Positions 1 through 6,982 of a DNA stretch of 13,295 nucleotides are shown here, piece after piece. The notes below the pieces were generated by a model. It did no database searches. It was not told where the DNA came from and saw only the letters and a program-made list of their open reading frames with translations. Source of the stretch: Pseudomonadota bacterium (GTDB lineage Bacteria; Myxococcota; Myxococcia; Myxococcales; Anaeromyxobacteraceae). The stretch lies in NCBI GenBank assembly GCA_023428085.1, contig JAEYZK010000022.1, positions 1-13,295 on the forward strand, in the 5' to 3' direction. The number at the start of each line of letters is the position of its first letter. Within the stretch, counting starts at the first letter, position 1. The translations under genes and the position numbers were made by a program.

Positions 1-1246
1 GGTCGAGCGTGACCTGACCGTCGAAGAGCCGCACGCCGCCGCCGAGATCGATCTCGACCGGCTTGGCCCGCCGCTTCGGCGGCTTGGCTCGGAGCAGGAG
101 GGCCTCACGCGCACGGGACACGACGCGGGCGTGACCGAAGTAGTCCTGCATGAAGCGCTCGGCCGCCTCGGCCCGCGCCTCGGGTGACGCGCTCGACGGG
201 GCGGCCTCGATCTCCTCCGCCTTCCCGGGCGGGAGCTTCGAGTCGCGCCGTGCGTATCCGAGCTCGATCGCGATGACCTCTTGCTGGTCGAAGGTGAGCC
301 GATCGCTCTTGCGTCCGGCATGGGCATGGAGACGATTGCGAACGCGCCAGAGGAAGTCCTCGGCGCGGGCCATCTCGGTCGCCTCGCGCGGCACGATCAC
401 GCCGAGCCGGACGAGGTCCGTCCAGGGATCGGCGCAGCCGACGCGGTAGCGGGCGCGCGCCGCCCAGCGGGCGATGTCGATGTCGCGCAGCCCGCCGGCG
501 CCGGCCTTCACCTCGGGCTCGAGCAGGTAGAGCGACTCGCCGAACCGAGCATGCCTCGACGCGGCTTCGTCCTCGAGACGTTCGACGAACCTTCCGAGCT
601 CGCCGTCGCTGAAGAGCCCGAGGTACGCGCGGTCGACGAGCTCGTCGACGAGCGTCCGGTCACCGGCGAGGACCCGGAGATCGAGCAGCGACGTTGCGGT
701 GGCGAGGTCGGTCTGCGCCAGCTCGAGGGCCTCGCTCGCCGACGTGACCTGGTGGCCGACGGACAGCCCTGCGTCCCACAGCGGATAGAGGAGCGCATCC
801 GCGATGCGCGCGGCCGCTTCGTGGTTCTTCTGGCCGGGTTTGATGATCAGGCGAACGTCGACATCCGACCGCAGGGCCACCGCTCCGCGGCCGAACGAGC
901 CGACCGCGGCAAGCGCGATCTCGTGCGGTGCGTCGCCGGTCGCTCCCGTGGCCTGTGCGAAGACGTACGCGAGGAGCGCGTCGAGGATCCCGGCGCGGCG
1001 CCGTCCGAGGGCGGTTCCATCCCGGCTACTGGGCTCCTTCGGAGCAAGCTCATCCCCGAGCGTGCCTGCGGTCGGGGTGGTGAGCTCCGCGCCAAGCTCC
1101 TCCCAGTGACGACGGACTTCGCGAGCGAGATCCACGCCCGAAGTGAATCGCGGTCCGGGCGGTTCGTCCAAGGAAGGCTTCGGGTGGATGTCCGCCGCTT
1201 GCCGCACCGCAGCAGACGCTAGCACTAGGTCTTCCCAAGCGGGCAT
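1..1246 (-). CDS. glnD: [Protein-PII] uridylyltransferase / uridylyl-removing enzyme GlnD, N-terminal 415 residues (cut by window edge)
   Basis: GlnD senses glutamine and adds or removes UMP on PII proteins, which then control glutamine synthetase and nitrogen genes. Translating the complement from the ATG at 1246 gives 415 codons with no stop, so the C-terminal HD and ACT domains lie outside the window. The nucleotidyltransferase motif GSFGRGAVALRSDVDV is at residues 116-131, with metal-binding Asp128 and Asp130. LEPEVKAGAGGLRDI (242-256) matches the GlnD consensus LEPNvKeGpGGLRDi. DFLWRVRNRLH (297-307) and ERFMQDYFGHARVV (363-376) match the helical GlnD_UR_UTase region. A Gly/Ala replaces the Glu often seen after GS(Y/F)xRG. 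A purine-rich AGGGA precedes the ATG. The first 41 codons are poorer in G/C third positions than genes to the right (14 of 41 end in A/T, against 4 of 41 in nuoE). GlnE is the alternative, but the LEPxVKxGxGGLRD motif favours GlnD. Confidence 0.88.
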   Translation of the reverse strand, partial: MPAWEDLVLASAAVRQAADIHPKPSLDEPPGPRFTSGVDLAREVRRHWEELGAELTTPTAGTLGDELAPKEPSSRDGTALGRRRAGILDALLAYVFAQATGATGDAPHEIALAAVGSFGRGAVALRSDVDVRLIIKPGQKNHEAAARIADALLYPLWDAGLSVGHQVTSASEALELAQTDLATATSLLDLRVLAGDRTLVDELVDRAYLGLFSDGELGRFVERLEDEAASRHARFGESLYLLEPEVKAGAGGLRDIDIARWAARARYRVGCADPWTDLVRLGVIVPREATEMARAEDFLWRVRNRLHAHAGRKSDRLTFDQQEVIAIELGYARRDSKLPPGKAEEIEAAPSSASPEARAEAAERFMQDYFGHARVVSRAREALLLRAKPPKRRAKPVEIDLGGGVRLFDGQVTLD

Positions 1247-1365
1247 CTTTCCCTGTACGTTCGGGCCCTCACAAAAACACGGGTCATCGGCCGTCGCCGT
1301 TGCCCGCGGAGGGGCTCGCAAGGCGCGCCTGCGCAGTCGAGTCGGTATCGAGGAGGCATCGAGTC
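1247..1365. promoter_or_regulatory. Divergent intergenic region between glnD and the OmpA-family gene
   Basis: This 119-base spacer must carry the promoters of both divergent genes. I found no convincing -35/-10 pair for either. A strong Shine-Dalgarno AGGAGG lies at 1351-1356, nine bases before the ATG at 1366, and fixes the start of the rightward gene. No hairpin or repeat stands out. Confidence 0.5.
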
Positions 1366-2073
1366 ATGTCCAAGAAGGTTCTCTTCCCGCTCATCGCGGT
1401 GTTCAGTTTGGGTGTCGCGGCGGGCTCGCTCGGGTGCCGCGCCGAGGCGAAGATCGGCAACGCGGAGCCGAAGGCTGCCACGCCGCCGCCGCCGCCCGCG
1501 CCCGAGCCGCCGACGGAGGAGCCCAAGCCCATCGAGGCGAAGCCGGTGACGCCGATCAAGGCCATCGGTAAGGCCAAGATCGAGAACAACGAGATCAAGA
1601 TCCCGGGCAAGGTCCACTTCGAGACCGACAAGGCCACGATCAAGGAAGACAAGGAGACCAAGGAGATCCTTCAGACCGTCGCCGACGTGATGAAGGAGAA
1701 TCCGCAGATCACCAAGCTCCGCATCGACGGCCACACGGACGACAGCGGCTCGAGCGAGCACAACCACAAGCTCTCGCAGGCCCGCGCCGAGGCGATCATC
1801 GAGTGGCTCGCGAAGAACGGCGTCGACAAGAGCCGCCTCGAGGGCAAGGGCTGGGGCGAGGAGCACCCGGTCGCGAAGAACGACACGAAAGAGAACAAAG
1901 AGATGAACCGCCGCGTCGAGTTCAAGCTCTGGGAGCTCGAGGGCAAGCCCACCGAGGCCCAGAAGAACGACGACAAGGCCGCCGCGACCCCGGCCGCCGC
2001 CGCCGCGGGCGTCGGGTACGAGAGCCCGATGAACCGCGTGAACTGGCTCCTCGGGTTCTTCGAGCAGACGTAG
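1366..2073 (+). CDS. OmpA-family peptidoglycan-binding envelope protein with a foreign antisense tail
   Basis: An outer-membrane or periplasmic protein expected to bind peptidoglycan through its OmpA C-terminal domain. Residues 1-24 form a signal peptide (basic MSKK, hydrophobic core) ending SLGC at 21-24; this is a poor lipobox (Ser at -3), so lipid attachment is possible but unsure. A Pro-rich linker (about 35-60) follows. The OmpA domain spans about 80-185, with the diagnostic GHTDDSG, LSQARAEAI and NRRVEF motifs. The start at 1366 is chosen over an upstream in-frame ATG at 1300 because AGGAGG sits at 1351-1356 and the signal peptide begins there. After the linker KNDDKAAATPAAAAAG the last 20 or so residues (nucleotides about 2011-2073) are the exact antisense of the L,D-transpeptidase coding sequence, so the true C-terminus and stop are missing. 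The OmpA domain itself is complete. Confidence 0.85.
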   Translation: MSKKVLFPLIAVFSLGVAAGSLGCRAEAKIGNAEPKAATPPPPPAPEPPTEEPKPIEAKPVTPIKAIGKAKIENNEIKIPGKVHFETDKATIKEDKETKEILQTVADVMKENPQITKLRIDGHTDDSGSSEHNHKLSQARAEAIIEWLAKNGVDKSRLEGKGWGEEHPVAKNDTKENKEMNRRVEFKLWELEGKPTEAQKNDDKAAATPAAAAAGVGYESPMNRVNWLLGFFEQT

Positions 2074-2423
2074 AGGTCGCCCTCGGGCGTGCGGCGGTCG
2101 CCCTCCGCCCGCTTGTCGCCGACCGGCGCCAGGCCGAGGTCCACCACGTACGACTTGAGCACGTCGCCGTCCGCGTACACGTCCATCCGGCGCCGCGACT
2201 TGTGGAGGACGATCCGCTTCGCGAACCGGGTCCGCCCGGTCCGCGCCTTCCACGCGGCGATCCGGGCGGCGAGCGAGTGGTCGAGCGTCTGCTCCGCGGC
2301 GGCGCCGCCCGGGGGGAAGACCTGCGCAGCGGGGAGGAGGACCTCGCCTTCGGCGCGGTGCGCCGCGGGCGCGAGGGCGACGACGGCGGTGACGGTGAGT
2401 GCAACGACCACCCGGCCCGGCAC
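1990..2423 (-). pseudogene. L,D-transpeptidase (YkuD domain), C-terminally truncated, catalytic Cys missing
   Basis: L,D-transpeptidases cross-link peptidoglycan or anchor lipoproteins through an active-site Cys. The GTG at 2423 starts a signal-peptide-like segment (VVVALTVTAVVALAPAAHRA) and then, at residues 70-139, the first part of a YkuD domain: RIVLHKSRRRMDVY, VVDLGLAPVGDK, GDRRTPEGDLYV, SKNPRSQFTRFIGLSYPTP. These match the family closely. After SYPTP the frame enters an Ala-rich stretch at about 1990-2010 and then stays open to a stop at 1671-1673 only as the antisense of the OmpA gene. The HGxxxxxGC(I/V/M)R active-site motif that should follow is absent, so the protein could not be active as read here. 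A TATCCT -10 box lies six bases before the GTG. Whether this is a true pseudogene or an assembly break is discussed in the findings. Confidence 0.72.
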
Positions 2424-2429
2424 GCGCCG

Positions 2430-2435
2430 AGGATA
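2430..2435 (-). promoter_or_regulatory. -10 box (TATCCT) for the L,D-transpeptidase, leaderless spacing
   Basis: TATCCT on the minus strand, six bases from the GTG at 2423. This places the expected transcription start on or next to the start codon. No clear -35 box is seen. The same hexamer and spacing recur before the RMD1-family gene. Confidence 0.45.
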
Positions 2436-2484
2436 GCCGCTCCCCGGGAAAAATCCACCGAGGGCGGGCGGCAGGTCCGCGTGA

Positions 2485-2490
2485 TACCGT
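2485..2490 (+). promoter_or_regulatory. Possible -10 box (TACCGT) for the lipoprotein gene
   Basis: A TANNNT hexamer ending eight bases before the ATG at 2499. There is no Shine-Dalgarno sequence in front of that ATG, so a very short or absent leader is likely. Weak evidence alone; supported by the same arrangement at other starts in this window. Confidence 0.35.
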
Positions 2491-2498
2491 GCTCGGCC

Positions 2499-4073
2499 AT
2501 GCGCACACCCCGCCTGCTCGCAGTCCCCCTCCTCCTTCTCGCCCTCGCCGCGTGCAAGAAGGCGCCGCCGCCCGAGCGGTTCATCGCCGGCGACTCGGGG
2601 ATGGCCCTCGTCATCCCGTCGCTCGAGCGGTTCGCCGCGCAGACGTCGGACGTGCTCGACACCGCCGCCACCTTCCCCGGCGGCCAGGGCATCGACGACC
2701 TCCGCGCCGTCGTCGAGTCGCGCTTCGGCTTCGACCTGTTCGACGCTGCGTCGCTCGCCGGCGCCGGCTTCGATCCCAGGCGCGGCGCGGCGGTCGGCTT
2801 CCGCATGGAGGAGGGCGCACCGCCCGCGGCGATCTTCGTCCTCCCGGCGGGCGACGCGAAGAAGCTGGGCGAGAAGCTCGACGTCCTCGCGAAGGACAAG
2901 CTCCGGCTCGAGGCGCGCGCGGGCGAGACGGACCCGCAGGAGATCGTGACGTGGGCGCCCGCCGCGGGCGCGCCCGCCATGCTCGCGTACGCCTTCGCCG
3001 AGAAGAACGCCCTCCTCGCGGTGGGGCCCGACGCGCTCGCGCACGTCCAGGCCGCGCTGAAGGTCCCGAAGGACGGCCACCTCGGCACGAACGCCGACTA
3101 CAAGCTGTCGGTCGAGGCGACCGGCCCGGGCCAGGCGATGGTGTGGTTCGTCTCGCCCGCGAGCCCGATGTTCGCGATGCCGCAGGCGGCCGGGTTCCGG
3201 GAGATGTTCAAGAAGGGGCTCGCCATCGGCATGAGCGGCGCGAAGGAGCGCCTCGCGCTGGCCGTGGGCATGGGCCTGGCGGACGACTCCCCGCTCCTCG
3301 CGACGGGCAAGGCCGACGCCGGCCCGCTCCTCGCCAAGCTCGATCCGAACGCCGGCTGGGTCATGCGGAGCGACGTGGACCTGGGCCCCTCGCTGGAGCT
3401 GCAGAAGGGCATCCTCACCACCGCGGCGCGCGACGCCGGTACGCCCGACGCGTTCGCGAAGGCCCTGGAGCAGGTGCTCGACGCGATCGGCGGCGCCGCG
3501 GCGATGGGCGCGGGTGTCGTGGCCGCCCCCGCCGGTGCCCTGCGCGAGGCGCCGCTCGCCTTCTTCCGCGTGGAGTACGTCGTCGGCGTGAAGGACGAGG
3601 CCAAGATGAAGGCGGCGCTCGCCGAGCTGGGCAAGCAGACCGTCAACCGGGGTGGTGGGAGCGTCGACCTGGGCGGCGACGGTCCCTGGACCTTCCCGGT
3701 CGGCGGTGGCGAGGTGGGCGTGGCCGTGAAGGACAAGCAGCTCCTGCTCGCCGCCGGCCCCACCGGCGCGCTCCAGGCGCTCGTCGCCCGCACCGGCACG
3801 ACGTTCAAGCCGCCGACCGCCACCGCGACCAAGGCGTTCACCGGCCCGATGGGCGGCATGTTCATCGACATCCCGAAGCTCGCCGGCGGCCTGCAGGTCA
3901 TCCCGGCCGCGGCGTACGGCGACGATCCCCAGGGCACCGTGCTTCACGCCAACGTCCAGAAGGTCGCCTCGGCCCTCGAGCGGTTCACGGCCGTCTCGGT
4001 CGGAGGCGAGCTGAAGGGCAAGGCGTACCGGGGTGAGCTGATCATCGAGGTGGCGCCGCCGCCGGCGAAGTAG
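2499..4073 (+). CDS. Large lipoprotein with an internal duplication, function unknown (DUF3352-like)
   Basis: A 524-residue exported lipoprotein. Residues 1-19 are a lipoprotein signal peptide with lipobox L16-A17-A18-C19; Lys follows Cys, which does not signal inner-membrane retention, so outer-membrane attachment is inferred. The body has two related halves. Residues about 109-215 and about 350-460 share the order: hydrophobic strand, KK/KMK..L..L helix, (K)D/NK-LLLA-GP-AL, V, then a Gly/Met-rich strand. I do not recognise a known enzyme motif. The layout resembles DUF3352-type proteins of unknown function, but this is a tentative resemblance. The start is fixed by the signal peptide. It stands alone: divergent from the transpeptidase (75-base spacer) and closed by a strong terminator at 4095. 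Confidence 0.8.
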   Translation: MRTPRLLAVPLLLLALAACKKAPPPERFIAGDSGMALVIPSLERFAAQTSDVLDTAATFPGGQGIDDLRAVVESRFGFDLFDAASLAGAGFDPRRGAAVGFRMEEGAPPAAIFVLPAGDAKKLGEKLDVLAKDKLRLEARAGETDPQEIVTWAPAAGAPAMLAYAFAEKNALLAVGPDALAHVQAALKVPKDGHLGTNADYKLSVEATGPGQAMVWFVSPASPMFAMPQAAGFREMFKKGLAIGMSGAKERLALAVGMGLADDSPLLATGKADAGPLLAKLDPNAGWVMRSDVDLGPSLELQKGILTTAARDAGTPDAFAKALEQVLDAIGGAAAMGAGVVAAPAGALREAPLAFFRVEYVVGVKDEAKMKAALAELGKQTVNRGGGSVDLGGDGPWTFPVGGGEVGVAVKDKQLLLAAGPTGALQALVARTGTTFKPPTATATKAFTGPMGGMFIDIPKLAGGLQVIPAAAYGDDPQGTVLHANVQKVASALERFTAVSVGGELKGKAYRGELIIEVAPPPAK

Positions 4074-4094
4074 CGCCGCGCGGGCGTGGAGCTC

Positions 4095-4126
4095 GAGCCG
4101 GGGGCCTCGGCCCCCGGCTCTTCCTT
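4095..4126 (+). terminator. Rho-independent terminator of the lipoprotein gene
   Basis: A perfect 10-bp stem GAGCCGGGGG / CCCCCGGCTC (4095-4104 with 4111-4120), six-base intervening loop that can close further, followed by a T/C-rich tract TTCCTT. It lies 21 bases after the stop at 4073. The T-rich side faces rightward, so it serves the plus-strand gene and only weakly the convergent ceramidase-like gene. Confidence 0.8.
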
Positions 4127-4168
4127 CCTGGCCCGACCCGAGCCCGCGCCCGGCCACGTTCGCCGGGC

Positions 4169-5485
4169 TCACCGCGTCGCGGGTCCTTCCTTCTCCCCCT
4201 CGCGCAGCGCGCCGACCACGAGCGCGATCCCGCGCTCCAGCGCGGGCGCGAGCGCCGGCCCGTAGTACATCCGCTCCGGGTGCTCCTGCGCGCGGCCGGA
4301 CCGCTCCGGCTCGTCCACGTACCCGAGGTAGCCGTCGGCGAGCGAGACCACCTCGGCGTCCGGGCCGGCCAGCGCGCGCCACCGCGCGGCGAGGCCGTGG
4401 AGCACCTCGCCGGGCACGTGGACGAGGAGCACCGGGCCGAGGCGCAGCGCCGAGACGCGCGCCTCGGCGGGGAGGAGCCCGCTCACGACGTTCCTCGCGG
4501 CCGTGCGGAGCGGCCGGGGGACGATGGGCGGCACGGGCGTGGGCAGCGGCACGTCGGCCGCCGCCCAGCCGAACGCGGGCGCAGGCGCGGGCGGGCCGAA
4601 GGCGAGCGCCGCCACCGCGCCGTCGAGCGCCGCCGCGTACGCGTCCGGGGTCAGCGGACCGAGCGCCCGCGGGAGGGTGGCGCGCTGGTCGCCGATCGCG
4701 CCCTGGAGCACGAACCGCACGCCGTGCGTGCCCCGCGCGAAGAAGCGGGCGGGCCAGTCGCCGGAGATGCGCCGGTTCCGGATCCCGAGCGTCGTCGCGT
4801 GCGCCGAGAAGACGGTCACCTCGGCGAGCGGGCGGCCGCCCGGCCGCGCGAGCCGGAGCACGGTCAGGGCCCCGTCCGGCGGCGCACCTCCCCGCCCGCC
4901 GACCAGGTGCGCGGCGCGGCCCCGGGCGACGGAGAGCTCCGCCGGCGCCACGTCGGCGTACGCGCGCCGGATCGCCTGCGCCAGGGCGTTCGCCACGAGA
5001 TCGCGCATCTGCGGATCGTACGGCCCGAGCCCGGCGCGCTCGGCCGGGAGGCTCTCGTAGTAGCCGCCCGGCCCCGCGTGCGTGTGCGTGGCGGTGACGA
5101 CGACGCCCGCGAGCGGCAGATCCCGGACGCGCGCGAGCACGGCTGCCCGCAGCGTGTCGGGGATGAGGAGGAGCTCCGCCGAGGCGACCGCGACGCGCGC
5201 CTCGCCCGCGGCGAGGACCAGGGCGCGGGCGCCCACCGGATCGGCGCCGTCGCTCCGGAACCCGAGCCGCGGGAACCCCGCGATCGGGGCGCCGAGCGGG
5301 ACGTCGATGGGCGCGGCGCCCACCCCGGCGTGCAGGGGCCCGGCGCCCCGCGCGATCGCGGCGATCCGCGGCGCGGCAGCGGGCCGCGGCTTGACCCACG
5401 GGAGGGACGCCGCGGCCAGGGCCGCTGCCCCCAAACCGAGGATCAGCGCGACGAAAGAGAGCAGGCTCTTGGCGAGAGGCTTCAT
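4169..5485 (-). CDS. Neutral/alkaline ceramidase-like hydrolase, membrane-anchored
   Basis: A 438-residue protein related to the N-terminal catalytic domain of neutral ceramidases, which are zinc amidases that split ceramide. The ATG at 5485 is preceded by GAGG and starts a hydrophobic segment (residues 8-30), a signal peptide or anchor, so it acts outside the cytoplasm. The domain begins about residue 53 (AGVGAAPIDVPLG). THTHAGPGGYY (133-143) matches the ceramidase THTHSGPGGY zinc-binding segment, and FSAHATTLGI (226-235) gives the next zinc His. QGAIGDQRA (261-269) lies where ceramidases have GDxSPN with the nucleophilic Ser; that Ser is not present here. It is also much shorter than true ceramidases (about 650 residues or more) and lacks their C-terminal Ig-like domain. 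The substrate is therefore uncertain. It diverges from purF at a shared promoter. Confidence 0.78.
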   Translation of the reverse strand: MKPLAKSLLSFVALILGLGAAALAAASLPWVKPRPAAAPRIAAIARGAGPLHAGVGAAPIDVPLGAPIAGFPRLGFRSDGADPVGARALVLAAGEARVAVASAELLLIPDTLRAAVLARVRDLPLAGVVVTATHTHAGPGGYYESLPAERAGLGPYDPQMRDLVANALAQAIRRAYADVAPAELSVARGRAAHLVGGRGGAPPDGALTVLRLARPGGRPLAEVTVFSAHATTLGIRNRRISGDWPARFFARGTHGVRFVLQGAIGDQRATLPRALGPLTPDAYAAALDGAVAALAFGPPAPAPAFGWAAADVPLPTPVPPIVPRPLRTAARNVVSGLLPAEARVSALRLGPVLLVHVPGEVLHGLAARWRALAGPDAEVVSLADGYLGYVDEPERSGRAQEHPERMYYGPALAPALERGIALVVGALREGEKEGPATR

Positions 5486-5497
5486 CGGCCTCGTTCC

Positions 5498-5505
5498 GTT
5501 ATACT
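5498..5505. promoter_or_regulatory. Overlapping divergent -10 elements for purF (+) and the ceramidase-like gene (-)
   Basis: On the plus strand TATACT (5500-5505) ends ten bases before the purF ATG. On the minus strand TATAAC (5503-5498) ends twelve bases before the ATG at 5485. The two hexamers share four base pairs. No good -35 was found on either side. The whole spacer between the two start codons is only 30 bases, so both transcripts must begin within a few bases of their start codons. Confidence 0.6.
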
Positions 5506-5515
5506 GCCGCGCTCC

Positions 5516-6976
5516 ATGGGCTACGACGCCGTCTACGACAAGATGAAGGACGAGTGCGGCGTCTTCGGCATCTGGGCGCTCGGCCAGTCCGCCGAGGCGG
5601 CAAACTTCACTTACCTCGGTCTTCACGCGCTCCAGCACCGCGGCCAGGAGTCGGCCGGGATCGTAGCAACGGACGGCGAGACGCTCCACGTCCATCGCGA
5701 CATGGGGCTCGTGGCAGACATCTTCGACGCCGCCGCCCTCGAGCGGCTCAAGGGGGGCGCCGCGATCGGGCACGTGCGGTACTCGACCACCGGCGCCTCG
5801 CACGTCAAGAACGCCCAGCCCATCGCGGTCCAGTACGCCGGCGGCGCGGTCGCGGTGGCGCACAACGGCAACCTCGTCAACGCCGAGGGGCTCCGCGCCG
5901 ATCTCGAGGCGCAGGGGTCGATCTTCACGTCCTCGACCGACACCGAGGTCGTGGTCCACCTGCTCGCGCGCTCCTGCCCGGTCGGCACCCCCGGCACCTC
6001 CGAGTACCTCGCGAGCGCGATCCGCCAGGCGCTCGGCAAGGTCGCCGGCGCCTACAGCATCCTCTTCCTCACGCCGAAGGCGATCGTCGGCGTCCGGGAT
6101 CCGATGGGCTTCCGCCCGCTCGTGCTCGGGAAGCTGAAGGGGAGCTGGTGCCTCGCGAGCGAGACCACCGCGCTCGATCTGATCGAGGCCGAGTACGTGC
6201 GCGAGGTGGAGCCGGGCGAGCTCGTGATCCTCGACGCGGCGGGGCTCCGGAGCGAGCGGCTCTTCCCCGACCAGCGTCCGCCGCAGCGGTTCGGCCGCTG
6301 CGTGTTCGAGCACATCTACTTCGCGCGGCCGGACTCGGTCCTCTTCGGCCGGTCGGTCTACGGCGTCCGCCAGGCCCTGGGCCGGCGGCTCTCCCAGGAG
6401 CAGCCCGCCGAGGCCGATCTCGTCATCCCCGTCCCGGACTCGGGCGTGCCCGCGGCGATCGGCTTCGCCGAGCAGAGCGGCATCCCCTTCGCGATGGGGC
6501 TCGTCCGCTCGCACTACGTCGGCCGGACGTTCATCGAGCCGCAGCAATCGATCCGCCACTTCGGCGTGAAGCTGAAGCTGAACGCCCTGCGGGACGTGCT
6601 CCGGGGCAAGCGGGTCGTCGTCGTGGACGACTCCGTCGTGCGCGGGACCACCAGCCGGAAGATCGTGAAGATGATCCGCGACGCCGGCGCGAGCGAGGTG
6701 CACCTCCGCATCAGCTCGCCGCCCACGTCCTGGCCCTGCTACTACGGCATCGACACGCCCACGCGGCAGGAGCTCATCGCCTCGAGCCACTCCGTGGAGG
6801 AGATCTCCACGTACGTGACCGCCGACTCCCTCGGCTACCTCTCGCTCGAGGGGCTCTACGAGGCCCTCGGCGAGTCGCGCGCGGGCTACTGCGACGCGTG
6901 CTTCTCGGGCGAGTACCTGATCCAGTTCCCGACCCGCACCGCCCCGGCGACGACGCTGCGGGTGGTCGGCGGGTGA
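5516..6976 (+). CDS. purF: Amidophosphoribosyltransferase PurF
   Basis: Catalyses the first committed step of purine synthesis: PRPP plus glutamine to 5-phosphoribosylamine. The protein has 486 residues. The N-terminal Ntn glutaminase domain begins at Cys14 in MKDECGVFGIW, so residues 1-13 are a propeptide removed on maturation, as in Bacillus subtilis PurF. GLHALQHRGQESAGI and GHVRYSTTG are classic. The phosphoribosyltransferase PRPP loop VVVVDDSVVRGTTS is at 367-380. Cys262, Cys408, Cys459 and Cys462 (CYYGIDT; YCDAC) match the four [4Fe-4S] ligands of the Bacillus-type enzyme. No Shine-Dalgarno precedes the ATG at 5516; a second ATG at 5543 (Met10) would also give a workable propeptide. It faces the esterase gene, whose stop is six bases away, with no terminator between them. 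Confidence 0.97.
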   Translation: MGYDAVYDKMKDECGVFGIWALGQSAEAANFTYLGLHALQHRGQESAGIVATDGETLHVHRDMGLVADIFDAAALERLKGGAAIGHVRYSTTGASHVKNAQPIAVQYAGGAVAVAHNGNLVNAEGLRADLEAQGSIFTSSTDTEVVVHLLARSCPVGTPGTSEYLASAIRQALGKVAGAYSILFLTPKAIVGVRDPMGFRPLVLGKLKGSWCLASETTALDLIEAEYVREVEPGELVILDAAGLRSERLFPDQRPPQRFGRCVFEHIYFARPDSVLFGRSVYGVRQALGRRLSQEQPAEADLVIPVPDSGVPAAIGFAEQSGIPFAMGLVRSHYVGRTFIEPQQSIRHFGVKLKLNALRDVLRGKRVVVVDDSVVRGTTSRKIVKMIRDAGASEVHLRISSPPTSWPCYYGIDTPTRQELIASSHSVEEISTYVTADSLGYLSLEGLYEALGESRAGYCDACFSGEYLIQFPTRTAPATTLRVVGG

Positions 6977-6982
6977 CGCGGC

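Noticed and set aside
281..1222. A 313-codon open frame on the plus strand over glnD
   Set aside because: The complement encodes clear GlnD motifs without a stop, so this frame is a shadow.
1300..1365. An earlier ATG start for the OmpA-family protein
   Set aside because: The AGGAGG at 1351-1356 and the signal peptide point to 1366; the extra 22 residues would bury the signal peptide.
1671..5399. A 1242-codon open frame on the minus strand
   Set aside because: It strings together the out-of-frame antisense of the lipoprotein gene, a frame of the ceramidase-like gene and the real transpeptidase start. Most of it is Arg/Ala/Gly-rich low-complexity protein, as expected in very GC-rich DNA. Only 1990-2423 has family similarity.
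4280..5515. An upstream extension of the purF frame of about 412 codons
   Set aside because: It is antisense to the ceramidase-like gene; PurF needs its nucleophile Cys close to the N-terminus.
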